The position numbers and the translations under genes are program-made. Below, piece after piece: positions 1 to 9,126 of a stretch of 64,000 nucleotides of DNA. A model generated the notes under the pieces. That model ran no database searches, had not been told where the DNA came from, and worked only from the letters and a program-made list of their open reading frames with translations. Origin of the DNA: MRBY01 sp943371005 (GTDB lineage: Bacteria > Cyanobacteriota > Cyanobacteriia > Cyanobacteriales > MRBY01); assembly GCA_943371005.1 (NCBI GenBank), contig CALRTB020000009.1, positions 67,389-131,388 on the forward strand, in the 5' to 3' direction. The stretch's first letter is position 1. Each line of letters starts with the position of its first letter.

Positions 1-826
1 CGTATAGCTCTAGGGCATGGAGCGCCGAATAACACCCCGCACAACCGCAGTCACTTTCTTTGCGATCGCGGCCATGGGGCGCACTATCGGTGCCGAGAAA
101 AAATTTGGGATTGCCAGAGGTCGCCGCTGCCAGAAGGGCTTCCCGGTGAGTCTCGCGTTTCAAGATCGGTAAACAGTAGAAATGGGGGCGAATGCCGCCC
201 TGGAAAATACTGTTGCGATTAAACAGCAAATGCTGGGGGGTAATCGTCGCCGCCACTTTTTCATCGCTGGAAAGGACGAAGTCTACTGCATCTTTGGTGG
301 TGATGTGCTCTAAAACGATCCGTAGCTGCGGAAAGCGTTCCTTGAGGGGACGGAGGTAGGTTTCGATAAAAACTTTTTCCCGGTCGAATACATCTACCCG
401 ATGATCCGTTACCTCTCCATGGAGCAGCAGGGGCAAGTCAACCGCTTGCATCGCCTCAAATACCGCATCACATTTGCGAATATCCGTCACGCCAAAGTCT
501 GAATTGGTCGTTGCCCCAGCGGGATAATATTTCACTGCTTTGACAAATCCTGATGCTTTCGCGGCCTGAATTTCGGCGGGACTGGTATTGTCCGTCAGGT
601 AAAGAGTCATCAACGGTTCAAAGGTTTGCCCTGTAGGAATGGCAGCCAAAATGCGATCGCGGTAGGCGGCGGCATCGGCAACGGTACGCACGGGGGGTTT
701 GAGGTTGGGCATAACGATAGCCCGGGCAAATTGGCGCACTGTATCGGGTAAAACGGCTTTGAGGGCTTCCCCATCCCGGAGGTGCAAGTGCCAGTCATCG
801 GGGCGGGTGAGGGTGAGTGTTTCCAT
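1..826 (-). CDS. pyrC: dihydroorotase PyrC (C-terminus outside window)
   Basis: Dihydroorotase closes carbamoyl-aspartate to dihydroorotate in pyrimidine synthesis. The frame is open from the ATG at 826 to the left edge, giving 275 residues of a family usually about 345 long. Visible metal and active-site features are HxH (H13, H15), the lysine that becomes carboxylated (K99 in VKYYPAG), H136 in LLHGE, H174 in LEHITT, and D247 in GTDSAPH. The order and spacing match the class II (PyrC) type rather than the class I type. The missing part is only the end of the barrel. It lies head-to-tail behind the livH-livM pair on the same strand. Confidence 0.95.
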   Translation of the reverse strand, partial: METLTLTRPDDWHLHLRDGEALKAVLPDTVRQFARAIVMPNLKPPVRTVADAAAYRDRILAAIPTGQTFEPLMTLYLTDNTSPAEIQAAKASGFVKAVKYYPAGATTNSDFGVTDIRKCDAVFEAMQAVDLPLLLHGEVTDHRVDVFDREKVFIETYLRPLKERFPQLRIVLEHITTKDAVDFVLSSDEKVAATITPQHLLFNRNSIFQGGIRPHFYCLPILKRETHREALLAAATSGNPKFFLGTDSAPHGRDRKESDCGCAGCYSALHALELY

Positions 827-882
827 TATTTCAAGATAAATTGGTCAAATGAGGGGAAAAAGTGGAGATTTCACGACAAAAA

Positions 883-1779
883 CTAGATTTTAGGCTTCAG
901 GGCAGCGGGTAAACAACGGCGTAGCAGTTCTGGGGTGACGAAACCCTGGGGATAAAAAATCGTGCCCAGCAGCAACAGCAAACCGAAGAAGATTAACCGG
1001 GCATCCCCTAGACCCCGCAATACTTCCGGGAGCGCCGTAAGGACAATGCCCCCCAGGATCGGCCCCAAGAAGGTACGGCTCCCCCCGACCAACACAAAGG
1101 CAAGGTAGGTAATGCTGGCATCGAAGGTGCCCTGGCGCGCATTCCAGGTGTTGAGAAAATGAGCGGCGATCGCCCCGACAATCCCCGCTAAAATTGCCCC
1201 CAACACAAACGCCAAAACCTTATATTGAGTAGGGTTAATGCCCATGGCACTGGCGGCGAGTTCATCCTCACGGATGGCGTTAAAGGCGCGGCCCACCTTG
1301 GTATTTTCCAGGCGCCACACCAAAATGCCCACAATAATTAGCAACGGCCCTACCAACCACAGATAACCCAGGGGACTGCGAAAGGGTTGGGGAATGCCAA
1401 AAATTCCCACGGCCCCTCCGGTGATGGGCAAATTTAACGACAATACCCGGACAATTTCGACGAGGGCAATGGTGGCGATCGCCAAATAAATTCCCCGTAA
1501 CCGCAGCACAGGCACCCCAATAATCAGGGCAACAATCCCAGAAGCCAACCCCGCCAGGGCCATTTCCCCCAGGAGCCAAGGGAGTGGAAAAGTCGTCCCC
1601 GTAAAGGCGATCGCCTGGGTCGAGAGAATCGCCGCAATGTAACCCCCCAGGGCATAGAAACCTGGTGTCGCCAGAGAAAGCTGTCCCGCCATCAACGGCA
1701 AGTAAACCGAGATCCCCAACAGCGCCCCCAGGAGAGTCGAGACAATTAAATAGCCGTAGGTACTCAAAAATGTCGCCAT
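883..1779 (-). CDS. livM: branched-chain/neutral amino-acid ABC permease, LivM family
   Basis: This is the inner-membrane permease half of a HAAT-type amino-acid importer. I chose the ATG at 1779 (MATFLSTYG), one base beyond the livH stop. The longer frame upstream lies inside livH. The protein is 298 residues with about eight hydrophobic segments. It has the LivM-type signature region GRAFNAIREDELAASAMGIN, where the EAA-like loop contacts the ATPase. In Synechocystis the matching subunit is NatC of the N-I neutral amino-acid system. No binding protein or ATPase gene is adjacent, so those parts are encoded elsewhere. UrtC of urea transport is a less likely alternative because it is longer. 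Confidence 0.85.
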   Translation of the reverse strand: MATFLSTYGYLIVSTLLGALLGISVYLPLMAGQLSLATPGFYALGGYIAAILSTQAIAFTGTTFPLPWLLGEMALAGLASGIVALIIGVPVLRLRGIYLAIATIALVEIVRVLSLNLPITGGAVGIFGIPQPFRSPLGYLWLVGPLLIIVGILVWRLENTKVGRAFNAIREDELAASAMGINPTQYKVLAFVLGAILAGIVGAIAAHFLNTWNARQGTFDASITYLAFVLVGGSRTFLGPILGGIVLTALPEVLRGLGDARLIFFGLLLLLGTIFYPQGFVTPELLRRCLPAALKPKI

Positions 1780-1780
1780 C

Positions 1781-2731
1781 TCACACCTTTTGAATAGTTT
1801 TTTGGCCCAATAGACCCTGGGGTCGGAGCAGCAACATCCCAAACAGTAACGCAAAGGCGATCGCCTCCCGATACCCCGAAAAATCCGCTGGAATAAACGC
1901 TTCTGCCATGCCGATAATTAAACCGCCCAGCACCGCCCCCGGAATATTCCCTAGGCCCCCCAAGACGATTACCCCCAATCCCTTCAGGCCATAGCTAATG
2001 CCAAAATAAGGCCCCGCAATGCTCACACTAGACCCCACCAACGTTCCGGCTAACCCCGCCAAAGCGCCACTCACAAAAAACGTCACCCGCACCACCTGTT
2101 CTGTATTAATTCCCAACAGGCTGGCAGTCGTACTATCCTCTGCCACCGCTTGGATCGCTTTTCCAAATTTCGTCCGGGTCATGCCGTAGGTCAGCAAAGT
2201 CACAACCAGTGCAGACACCGCCAAAATAATTAGTTGTACCGTCCGGATCAAAATAGGTTGCTCTGGGGAGCCGAAGTTAATCGACTCCGGTAAACCACCA
2301 TAAATATCCGCCGGAAACGTATAGATTTCTGCGCCCGCCAACAGCTGAATCCCGTTGACAATAACCACTGCGGCCCCCAAGCTAGACACCAAACTCAGGA
2401 GGGGATCGGCGCCCCGTTGGCGCAAGGGGCGAAAAGCGAGCCATTCCAATAACACCGAAACACAGCCCGCGAGGCCACACCCGATCAGTAAAGCGAAACC
2501 AAAGGGCAGGGCAAAGGGTAATTTCACCTGGGCTAAGAACCCATTGAACCCAAATTGTCCCCCAACAAAAAGATAGGTAAAGTAAGCGCCTAGGGTAAAA
2601 ATCGCCCCGTGGGCAAAATTAATAATGCCAAGAATCGAAAAAACGAGGGTATAACCCAGGGCAAAAATCGCGTAGACACTACCAATGGAAAGACCATTGA
2701 GAAGTTGCTGGAGGAACAGGGTAAGATCCAT
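1781..2731 (-). CDS. livH: branched-chain/neutral amino-acid ABC permease, LivH family
   Basis: The partner permease of livM is 316 residues and multi-spanning. It carries the LivH hallmark NFAHGAIFTLGAY near residue 38 and the loop GKAIQAVAEDSTTASLLGIN. It ends at 1781, one base before the livM start, so the two are translationally coupled. It corresponds to NatD of the cyanobacterial N-I system. It probably forms a heterodimeric channel with LivM and uses ATPases encoded elsewhere. UrtB-type urea permeases belong to the same superfamily but are usually longer with an extra N-terminal domain. Confidence 0.87.
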   Translation of the reverse strand: MDLTLFLQQLLNGLSIGSVYAIFALGYTLVFSILGIINFAHGAIFTLGAYFTYLFVGGQFGFNGFLAQVKLPFALPFGFALLIGCGLAGCVSVLLEWLAFRPLRQRGADPLLSLVSSLGAAVVIVNGIQLLAGAEIYTFPADIYGGLPESINFGSPEQPILIRTVQLIILAVSALVVTLLTYGMTRTKFGKAIQAVAEDSTTASLLGINTEQVVRVTFFVSGALAGLAGTLVGSSVSIAGPYFGISYGLKGLGVIVLGGLGNIPGAVLGGLIIGMAEAFIPADFSGYREAIAFALLFGMLLLRPQGLLGQKTIQKV

Positions 2732-2869
2732 GTTGTCAGGCGAGGAACGGCACGGTGGTTTCTAAATAGTAATACCACCAATGGGAAAGTCCTGCCCTAT
2801 TCTCCACGCCATCACCCTGAGTAACCCCTAGCAAGTAACGGCGATCGCCAAAAGCACCCGTATCAAAGC

Positions 2870-4165
2870 ATGATTTGGATTCCGATCATCATTGGCTGTG
2901 GCACAGCAGGCATTATTTGTTTCACCTGGCAACAGCGCCAAAAACAACAAGTCCGGCAAATGCTTTACTCCTACGGTGAACATCCCAGCGATGAGCTTCT
3001 TTTTGCGCCCCTGTCCTCCCTCCGCCGGGAGCTAAAAAGCCTCTATGAAGAAAAACAAGAACTCCAGGCAGAACTAAACCAATGGTACCGGGTCATCGAA
3101 AATGCACCCTTCGGTTATCTGCGGGTTGATGTAGATAATCAACTCATTTTATGTAACCCCAAGGCCCGGCAGCTCCTCTGTCTCAATCGTTGGCAGCCGG
3201 GGCAAATTCGTCTCCTATTGGAATTGGTGCGCTCCTACGAACTAGACCAGCTCATCGAAGCCACCCGCAGCGCCCGTACCGCCCAAAGCAAAGAATGGGA
3301 ATTTTTTCCGAGCCATGATGCCCAAACCCGTGCCGACGGCCCCAACCAACCGATTCACTTGCGGGGAAGCACCATTCCTCTAAGTCGTGGCGATGTGGCG
3401 GTCTTTTTGGAGAACCAAGAGCCGATTCATATGCTGAAGCGTTCCCAAGAAAAATTATTATCCGATCTCACCCACGAGCTCCGGACGCCCCTCACGGCGA
3501 TGCGGCTCCTCGCAGAAACCCTAGAACAGCGACTAACGGGTTTGGAACTGAAATGGGCTGGTCAAATCCTCAAAGAAATTAATCGTCTGTTTTACCTTGT
3601 CCAGGACTGGCTAGAACTAAGTCGATTAGAGTCCCACCCCCACCAGGTTTTGAGCTACCAAACTTTTGATCTGGTGCAGTTGATCAACAACGCTTGGGAA
3701 ACCCTGGCCCCCCTCGCCCAACAAAAACAGGTCACGCGGCAATATCAGGGGCCGGACACATTAAAAATGACCGCCGATGGCGATCGCCTCACCCAAGTTT
3801 TTCTTAATCTCTTTGACAACAGCATCAAATACAATCCCGTTGGGGAAGCCATTTTTGTTACTCTCTCCCCCCCCGAAGCTGATTCAGACTTCGTGACCAT
3901 AGAAGTCATTGATCAAGGCGTTGGCTTCGATCCAGAAGACCTGCCATTCGTGTTCGAGCGCCTGTACCGAGGCGACCAAGCGAGAACAAGACCAGGAGAT
4001 AATGCCGATTTGCGCCAGGGGAGTGGGCTGGGCCTAGCTATCGTGCAGCAAATTATTACTGCCCATGGCGGCACGATTACCGCCCGTAATCACCCCAAAT
4101 ATCGAGGCGCCTGGCTAACCTTCACCCTACCGCTGCAACTGCCTAATGAGGATCTTGATATTTGA
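2870..4165 (+). CDS. sphS: PAS-containing sensor histidine kinase, SphS/PhoR-like
   Basis: The protein has 431 residues: an N-terminal hydrophobic segment (about 1-20), a linker, a PAS-like domain (about 70-185), then a HisKA domain with the H-box LTHELRTPLTAM. The HATPase_c domain shows an N box (LFDNSIKYNP), a G1 box (DQGVGFDPED) and a G2 box (GSGLGLAIVQQ). All catalytic boxes are intact. One N-terminal hydrophobic stretch plus PAS, at about 430 residues, is the layout of cyanobacterial SphS, which senses phosphate limitation. No response regulator is adjacent, although sphR often is not linked. The kinase call is firm; the SphS identity is an inference from architecture. Confidence 0.75.
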   Translation: MIWIPIIIGCGTAGIICFTWQQRQKQQVRQMLYSYGEHPSDELLFAPLSSLRRELKSLYEEKQELQAELNQWYRVIENAPFGYLRVDVDNQLILCNPKARQLLCLNRWQPGQIRLLLELVRSYELDQLIEATRSARTAQSKEWEFFPSHDAQTRADGPNQPIHLRGSTIPLSRGDVAVFLENQEPIHMLKRSQEKLLSDLTHELRTPLTAMRLLAETLEQRLTGLELKWAGQILKEINRLFYLVQDWLELSRLESHPHQVLSYQTFDLVQLINNAWETLAPLAQQKQVTRQYQGPDTLKMTADGDRLTQVFLNLFDNSIKYNPVGEAIFVTLSPPEADSDFVTIEVIDQGVGFDPEDLPFVFERLYRGDQARTRPGDNADLRQGSGLGLAIVQQIITAHGGTITARNHPKYRGAWLTFTLPLQLPNEDLDI

Positions 4166-5008
4166 TTTTCTCCCACAGGATCGTGAATAGATAAACAAAG
4201 ATCAAGAAATAAATTTGCACTGGCATAATTATGATGTTCCCCCACATATCTGAACTAGATGGTGTCTCTCTGTGCTGGACAGAGACAATCAACTGCAGCT
4301 AAAAGTTGCATTCCGAAGCACCAATTTTCCCGGTGGTCACTCTTTATGCCACAGGTAGAGTTGCTTTTTTGTTCCCCATAATCCGAAATTACAACTGGAA
4401 ATCACGTTAGGTGCCCAGGTTTGCCCCAAGGGGATCAACCTGAGACTATTACTCGCTTTTCTTTACAGCTTTAATATTCCCATTCTTCGCTTTCTACACA
4501 CATACTCAATGAAAATAAATGCCAAAACTAGGCCGTATTTTCTCGAATAAAACAAAATCTAAAATAGATCAGTCCACTTAAGGGGGATTCCTCAAAGCAT
4601 TGCTCTAAAAGCATTTTGCCTGGGCTTAAGGGGTTATTACTCTGTGTAGAAAACTAAAATTTTAAAAAATTTAATTATCCCTATCCAATTTCATCCTAAC
4701 ATCTAACCCCCCCCTCTCTTCAAGGGGGAATTTCCGGGACAAGGTCTTGCAGAGGTCTATAAAAACTGATCGATGCCCACAATGCTGACCATTGCTTCTG
4801 GGGTAAACAACGTTCGTTTGCACCTAATTGTGAGGGCAAATCAATAAATCTTGGGGTGATTATTCCCAGGCAACACTCCGTAAACTTCTATGGCAGACTC
4901 TGATTTTTGAAATATTTTCTGTATCATTAAATACAAAGATTGCAGTGATTAAGGTGACTTATCATCAACTCTCTGTATTTCAAATGCTCGTCTCGGAGAA
5001 AATCCTGT
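4166..5008. other. long intergenic region without a supported gene
   Basis: This 843-base AT-rich spacer follows the sensor kinase. I found no convincing small gene, only open frames shorter than 20 codons. It contains a C-rich/G-rich imperfect palindrome around 4708-4735 (CCCCCCCTCTC then AAGGGGGAA). That resembles degenerate copies of the dispersed repeat at 21051, 36476 and 37320. A possible ribosome binding site (GGAGA) sits just before the gene at 5009. Confidence 0.5.
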
Positions 5009-5263
5009 ATGCAACGCACCCCTTCCCTTGATTTGTCTAGCATTCGCTACTGCCTCAACACAACAGAGCACCCCTTTGACACGACTTTTGCGCCGGCCCA
5101 AGCGAATAGTGATTGGGTCAAGTTAGCCCAAGCCCCTGAAGCAATTGATGAAGAAGAATATGCGCTTTTGCTATGCCCCCATGGGGAACAATCCTGGGTG
5201 GCTTGGCTCCCGTCCCAGGGGGAAGTTGTACTCCACCAAGATCAACTGTGTCGCTTGGTTTAG
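5009..5263 (+). CDS. small conserved-looking hypothetical protein
   Basis: This 84-residue acidic protein has no signal peptide or membrane segment and no motif I recognise. The ATG at 5009 follows GGAGA by about ten bases. The composition (EEEYALLLCPHGE, WVAWLPSQGEVVL) suggests a small beta-rich domain. It is probably a real gene because of its initiation signal and host-like codon use. It precedes argC by about 160 bases on the same strand. Its function is unknown. Confidence 0.6.
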   Translation: MQRTPSLDLSSIRYCLNTTEHPFDTTFAPAQANSDWVKLAQAPEAIDEEEYALLLCPHGEQSWVAWLPSQGEVVLHQDQLCRLV

Positions 5264-5421
5264 GGGTGGATTGATCGGCGCATTGACCTCCGGCTGGCAG
5301 CGGTTTTTCTAGGCTGTGGTGATGGCTCAAAATTAAATCGGTTGTCCTTTGCTTTTCCCTGTACAATTGCAGCCAACAAGGGCGATCGCCCCTAGGCAAT
5401 GTTCAGGTAGTAGCAGAGTTT

Positions 5422-6480
5422 ATGAGCAGTTCGGAAAAGGTTTCGGTCGGGATTGTCGGCGCGTCGGGCTATGGTGGGATGCAACTCGTCCGTCTGCTGA
5501 GTGATCATCCCCAAGTGGAGCTGACCTATCTGGGTGGTAATAGCAGTGCCGGAAAACCCTACGCAGAACTTTATCCCCACGTTGGCCACCGCATCAAAAT
5601 GATCGTCGAGCCCATTGATCTCGATGTGATTGCCAGTCGTTGCCAGGTGGTTTTTCTCGGTCTGCCCAATGGTTTGGCCTGTAACCTGGCGCCCCAACTG
5701 CTCGAACGGGGTTGTAAAGTCCTTGACCTTTCGGCGGACTATCGCTTCAAGGATCTCGACACCTATCAAGCTTGGTATAAGACAGAACGCACCGACCAAG
5801 ACACTAATGCGATCGCCGTTTATGGTCTGCCAGAACTCTACCGGGACGACATTCGCCGCGCCCAACTGGTGGGCTGCCCTGGCTGTTATGTGACTGCCAG
5901 CCTTTTGGCCCTAGCCCCCCTCTTCAAACAGGGCTTGATTCAGCCAGAAACTGCGATTATTGATGCCAAATCCGGCACCTCTGGAGGGGGCCGCCAAGGA
6001 AAAATTAATTTACTTTTAGCCGAAGCCGATGCTTCCCTGGGAGCCTATGGTGTCGCTTCCCACCGCCACACCCCAGAAATTGAACAAATTTGTAGCAAGC
6101 TTGCCAGTCAAGATATTCGCGTTCAATTTACTCCCCACCTCATCCCGATGCCCAGGGGCATTCTGGCAACGGTCTATGCGACTCTCCGGGATCCTGGTTT
6201 GGTGCGCGATGATTTATTGACAATTTATAGTGCTTTTTACCGGGCGGCTCCCTGTGTTGAGGTTTTACCCAACGGTGTCTATCCCCAGACGAAGTGGGCC
6301 TGTGGCACAAATCTCTGCTATTTAGGCGTTGAGGTAGACCACCGCACGGGCCGCGTGATTGTAATGTCCGCCATTGATAATCTCCTGAAGGGGCAGTCGG
6401 GCCAAGCGGTTCAATGTATGAATCTCATGCTGGGCTGGGAAGAAACGGCGGGCTTACCTCAGTTGGCGTTTTACCCTTAA
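5422..6480 (+). CDS. argC: N-acetyl-gamma-glutamyl-phosphate reductase
   Basis: ArgC performs the NADPH-dependent third step of arginine synthesis, reducing N-acetylglutamyl phosphate to the semialdehyde. At 352 residues it is of usual length. The N-terminal Rossmann motif is GIVGASGYGGMQLVRLL. The catalytic cysteine lies in VGCPGCYVTASLLAL, and SGTSGGGR is followed by the HRHTPEIEQ histidine region. The start MSSSEKVS is supported by the position of the Rossmann fold. The last four bases overlap the convergent helicase gene. Confidence 0.97.
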   Translation: MSSSEKVSVGIVGASGYGGMQLVRLLSDHPQVELTYLGGNSSAGKPYAELYPHVGHRIKMIVEPIDLDVIASRCQVVFLGLPNGLACNLAPQLLERGCKVLDLSADYRFKDLDTYQAWYKTERTDQDTNAIAVYGLPELYRDDIRRAQLVGCPGCYVTASLLALAPLFKQGLIQPETAIIDAKSGTSGGGRQGKINLLLAEADASLGAYGVASHRHTPEIEQICSKLASQDIRVQFTPHLIPMPRGILATVYATLRDPGLVRDDLLTIYSAFYRAAPCVEVLPNGVYPQTKWACGTNLCYLGVEVDHRTGRVIVMSAIDNLLKGQSGQAVQCMNLMLGWEETAGLPQLAFYP

Positions 6481-8726
6481 ATTTTTCCTTGTAAAACGGC
6501 AAAAATCGGACAAGGTTCCTGGGACTGCAATGAACTCTGGTGGGGTTTAAAGGTGCTCCAAGAAAAGGGGGCTTGTTTGGCCGCAGAAAGCCACAGGAGT
6601 CGTTTGGCGCGGGTCATGGCCACGTAGAGGAGTCGGTATTCTTCTTCGGTTTTAAGCTGTTGGGCTTCTTGCCAAAGGCTGGCAATGGTGGCTGGTGCCG
6701 TTGGCGATCGCCCCTGGTCTTGGCCATGGACAAAATGGCGAATTTGGGCCCGGGCGACTTCTGCAAGATTGTAATCACCGAGGAATTGCGCCCCGCTGGG
6801 TACCCAACTCGTGCCGGGAATTTCGGAGTTGTGCAAAAAGGGAATAAACACATAGTCCCAATCTAAGCCCTTCGCTTTGTGCATCGTGATCACCGTAATT
6901 TGCTGCGGGCGAGTGTAGCGGGCGTCTGTGTCGAGTTCAATGCCTTCAAAACCATCCCGGAGGAGCATCTCTAAAACGTCGAGGGTCTGGCGGAGATTTT
7001 TTTGACCCTGGGTTTGTTGGGCGATGCGTTCGGCGAGTTTTTGCACTGTGGCGAGTTCGACATCGCTATAGTCCAGGGTCATCGCCAAAAAAGGTAGTAG
7101 TTGGTAATGGGGCAGTTGCCAACGGGCCTGGAGCAATTGAACACAGAGGGTTTGGGCAGCCTGGGCAGGGCCAGAGGAGAGGGCCTGATCGAGGGGGCCT
7201 GGGTAGAGGAATTGTTCTGGATAGGTGGCTAGACGAGCGAGATCTTGGGTGGGGATTTTTTGGCGATCGCCTAAAACATCCAGGGCACCCTTGAGGCAGT
7301 CGGGGGAGTGGGGCCGTTCCAGAAACCGCAGAATTTGATAAAGCTCTAGCACCAGATGATTGGCATCATTACCACTGCGGGCGTCATAAAGGCGAATCGT
7401 GGTTGGCTGAAATCGCTCCCTTAATTGCTCAATGACAAATTTGGCCTGGCGTTGTTTGCGCACGAGAATTGCTGCACTATGGTCTGGGTTTGCGGTTAAT
7501 AAAGTTTCGAGGCGATCGCCAAGTTGTTGCACCGTCGCGTAAATATCCTTTGGGTAATGGAGTTCTACTCCTGCTCCAACAGGATCAGGATTGGCATTTC
7601 TTTGGGGGTCATGGTGAGGCACCGGAAAAATTTCCTGCCAGCGAAACGCAAACCGATCCGGCGGCGAAAGGGTATGGCTGGCCCAGTGGAGCATTTGATT
7701 TGCTGCGGTAATAATCGGCAGACTAGATCGACCCGCATAGTGAATTTCGGCGCAGTTCACGGCCTGACAAAAGCGATTGAAATAAAACGGGTCAGCGGGG
7801 GTAAAGGTGGAGTTGATCGCCTGATTTGGATCGCCCACCCGCACGAGGTTACATTCCCCAGACTGGGGGGCCGTGGCCAGGAGGCGGATCAGTTGCTCTT
7901 GGAGGGGACTAGAATCCTGGGCCTCATCTTCAAAAATCCCGTAAATTTGTCCCTGCCAATATTGCTGTAACTCCGGTTGTTGCAGAACGCGAATGGCTCC
8001 CAACACCAAATCATCGTAATCCAGGACATTGTTTTGCTGAAGCCGTTGTTGGTAATTCTGATAAATGCCAGCGGCGATCGCCAAGGATTGATAGGGATCG
8101 TCCAGGGTTTCTCCCAGTTGGGCCACGGCCTGGGGCGAGAGATTAGAACTTTTGCTTTCGTGGATCACCGTATGGGCGAGGTGGGGCAAAATTTCTGTGC
8201 TGAGGGCAAAGCGGCGGCGTAATTGTTCTGTTTTTTCTTGATCAGAGCGTGCCCCCTGGCAAAGACGTTCGTATAGCTCCCCATGGGTTTGAATCCACTG
8301 CTCAACAGCAGTGCGAAGAATGGGATGATTGGCAGGAATATCCTGGAGAGAAAGACTGTCTAGATCAACGCCCGAAACCTCCGGGTGCCGACTGGCAATT
8401 TGCAACGCTAAACCATGGATCGTCTGTACCGAAAAACCCACAACAGGCAATTGGGCGGCCTTGAGGTGGGTCAGGATTTTTTGTTTAATGCCCTCGGCAG
8501 CGGCTCGCGTAAAGGTCACAATGACTAACTGCTGGCCATGGTGCAAGGACTGCCGGGCAAGGGTGAGGACGGCGGCAACGGCCAGGGCATGGGATTTTCC
8601 GGAACCGGGAACGGCGGCGATCGCCATTTGTCCAGACTGCCATTGGGCCAAAGCATCTTGACCAGGGCGGAGGCCAGTGGCCAATTGAGTTAAAAACTGC
8701 TGTTGATGCACACTAAGGTGGTTCAT
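6477..8726 (-). CDS. UvrD/Rep-family superfamily 1 DNA helicase
   Basis: This is an ATP-dependent 3'-5' helicase of SF1A. I chose the ATG at 8726 over the in-frame GTG nine bases upstream, giving 749 residues. Motifs in order: Walker A AVPGSGKSHAL, motif II FEDEAQDSSPLQ, motif III VRVGDPNQAIN, motif V TMHKAKGLDWDYVFIP, and motif VI LLYVAMTRAKRLLWL. All are intact, so it should be active. It is shorter and more divergent than PcrA/UvrD and lacks an evident C-terminal Tudor-like tail. Repair or replication restart is the likely role, but the exact member is unclear. It is convergent with argC. Confidence 0.88.
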   Translation of the reverse strand: MNHLSVHQQQFLTQLATGLRPGQDALAQWQSGQMAIAAVPGSGKSHALAVAAVLTLARQSLHHGQQLVIVTFTRAAAEGIKQKILTHLKAAQLPVVGFSVQTIHGLALQIASRHPEVSGVDLDSLSLQDIPANHPILRTAVEQWIQTHGELYERLCQGARSDQEKTEQLRRRFALSTEILPHLAHTVIHESKSSNLSPQAVAQLGETLDDPYQSLAIAAGIYQNYQQRLQQNNVLDYDDLVLGAIRVLQQPELQQYWQGQIYGIFEDEAQDSSPLQEQLIRLLATAPQSGECNLVRVGDPNQAINSTFTPADPFYFNRFCQAVNCAEIHYAGRSSLPIITAANQMLHWASHTLSPPDRFAFRWQEIFPVPHHDPQRNANPDPVGAGVELHYPKDIYATVQQLGDRLETLLTANPDHSAAILVRKQRQAKFVIEQLRERFQPTTIRLYDARSGNDANHLVLELYQILRFLERPHSPDCLKGALDVLGDRQKIPTQDLARLATYPEQFLYPGPLDQALSSGPAQAAQTLCVQLLQARWQLPHYQLLPFLAMTLDYSDVELATVQKLAERIAQQTQGQKNLRQTLDVLEMLLRDGFEGIELDTDARYTRPQQITVITMHKAKGLDWDYVFIPFLHNSEIPGTSWVPSGAQFLGDYNLAEVARAQIRHFVHGQDQGRSPTAPATIASLWQEAQQLKTEEEYRLLYVAMTRAKRLLWLSAAKQAPFSWSTFKPHQSSLQSQEPCPIFAVLQGKI

Positions 8727-9126
8727 GAATTTCACTTACTGCCTGGGAGTTTTGTAGCGTAACGAACAAAATAACGGGATTTTAAATTAGCTTTCGTTAT
8801 CAATGATGTTTTTTCACATTAGTAAAGGCATTAAATAAGAAATCATAATGTCGTGTTAATCAGAGATTTTCCCAGCGGTGCCTAAAGGTGGTCATAGTAA
8901 GCGCCTGGCGGAATTTTTGGACTGACAGCAGGGGGGATTTCCTGTCAACTTAGGCCGGAATTGTCGATCAAGGCCAACTTTTTCAGGAAATTCATGGGCT
9001 ATAAAACATAGAGCAATTTATCTGACTAGACCTGCAATGAGACGCAGCACCTAAAACCCAGTTTTCAGATCATCTCGCCTGAACGACGGGTGCCGTCCGT
9101 GATTTTTAGTTTTTCTTTTATTCTGT
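8727..9126. other. intergenic region upstream of the RlpA-like gene
   Basis: This is a 400-base divergent spacer between the helicase and the RlpA-like gene. It has short inverted segments, for example AGCAGGGGGGATTTCCTGT around 8931. The segment around 9074-9104 (CGCCTGAACGACGGGTGCCGTCCG) is GC-rich and could fold. RlpA-type genes are sometimes under c-di-AMP riboswitch control, so I looked for one. I could not match the conserved core convincingly. No gene is seen. Confidence 0.4.

Noticed and set aside
5392..5865. 157-residue open frame antisense to argC
   Set aside because: It lies wholly within argC on the other strand, has no ribosome site, and its sequence has no family resemblance. 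It is a shadow of the argC coding pattern.
8841..9126. c-di-AMP (ydaO-type) riboswitch before the RlpA-like gene
   Set aside because: The position would fit known examples, but I could not align the conserved core motifs. It was left as an unassigned spacer.
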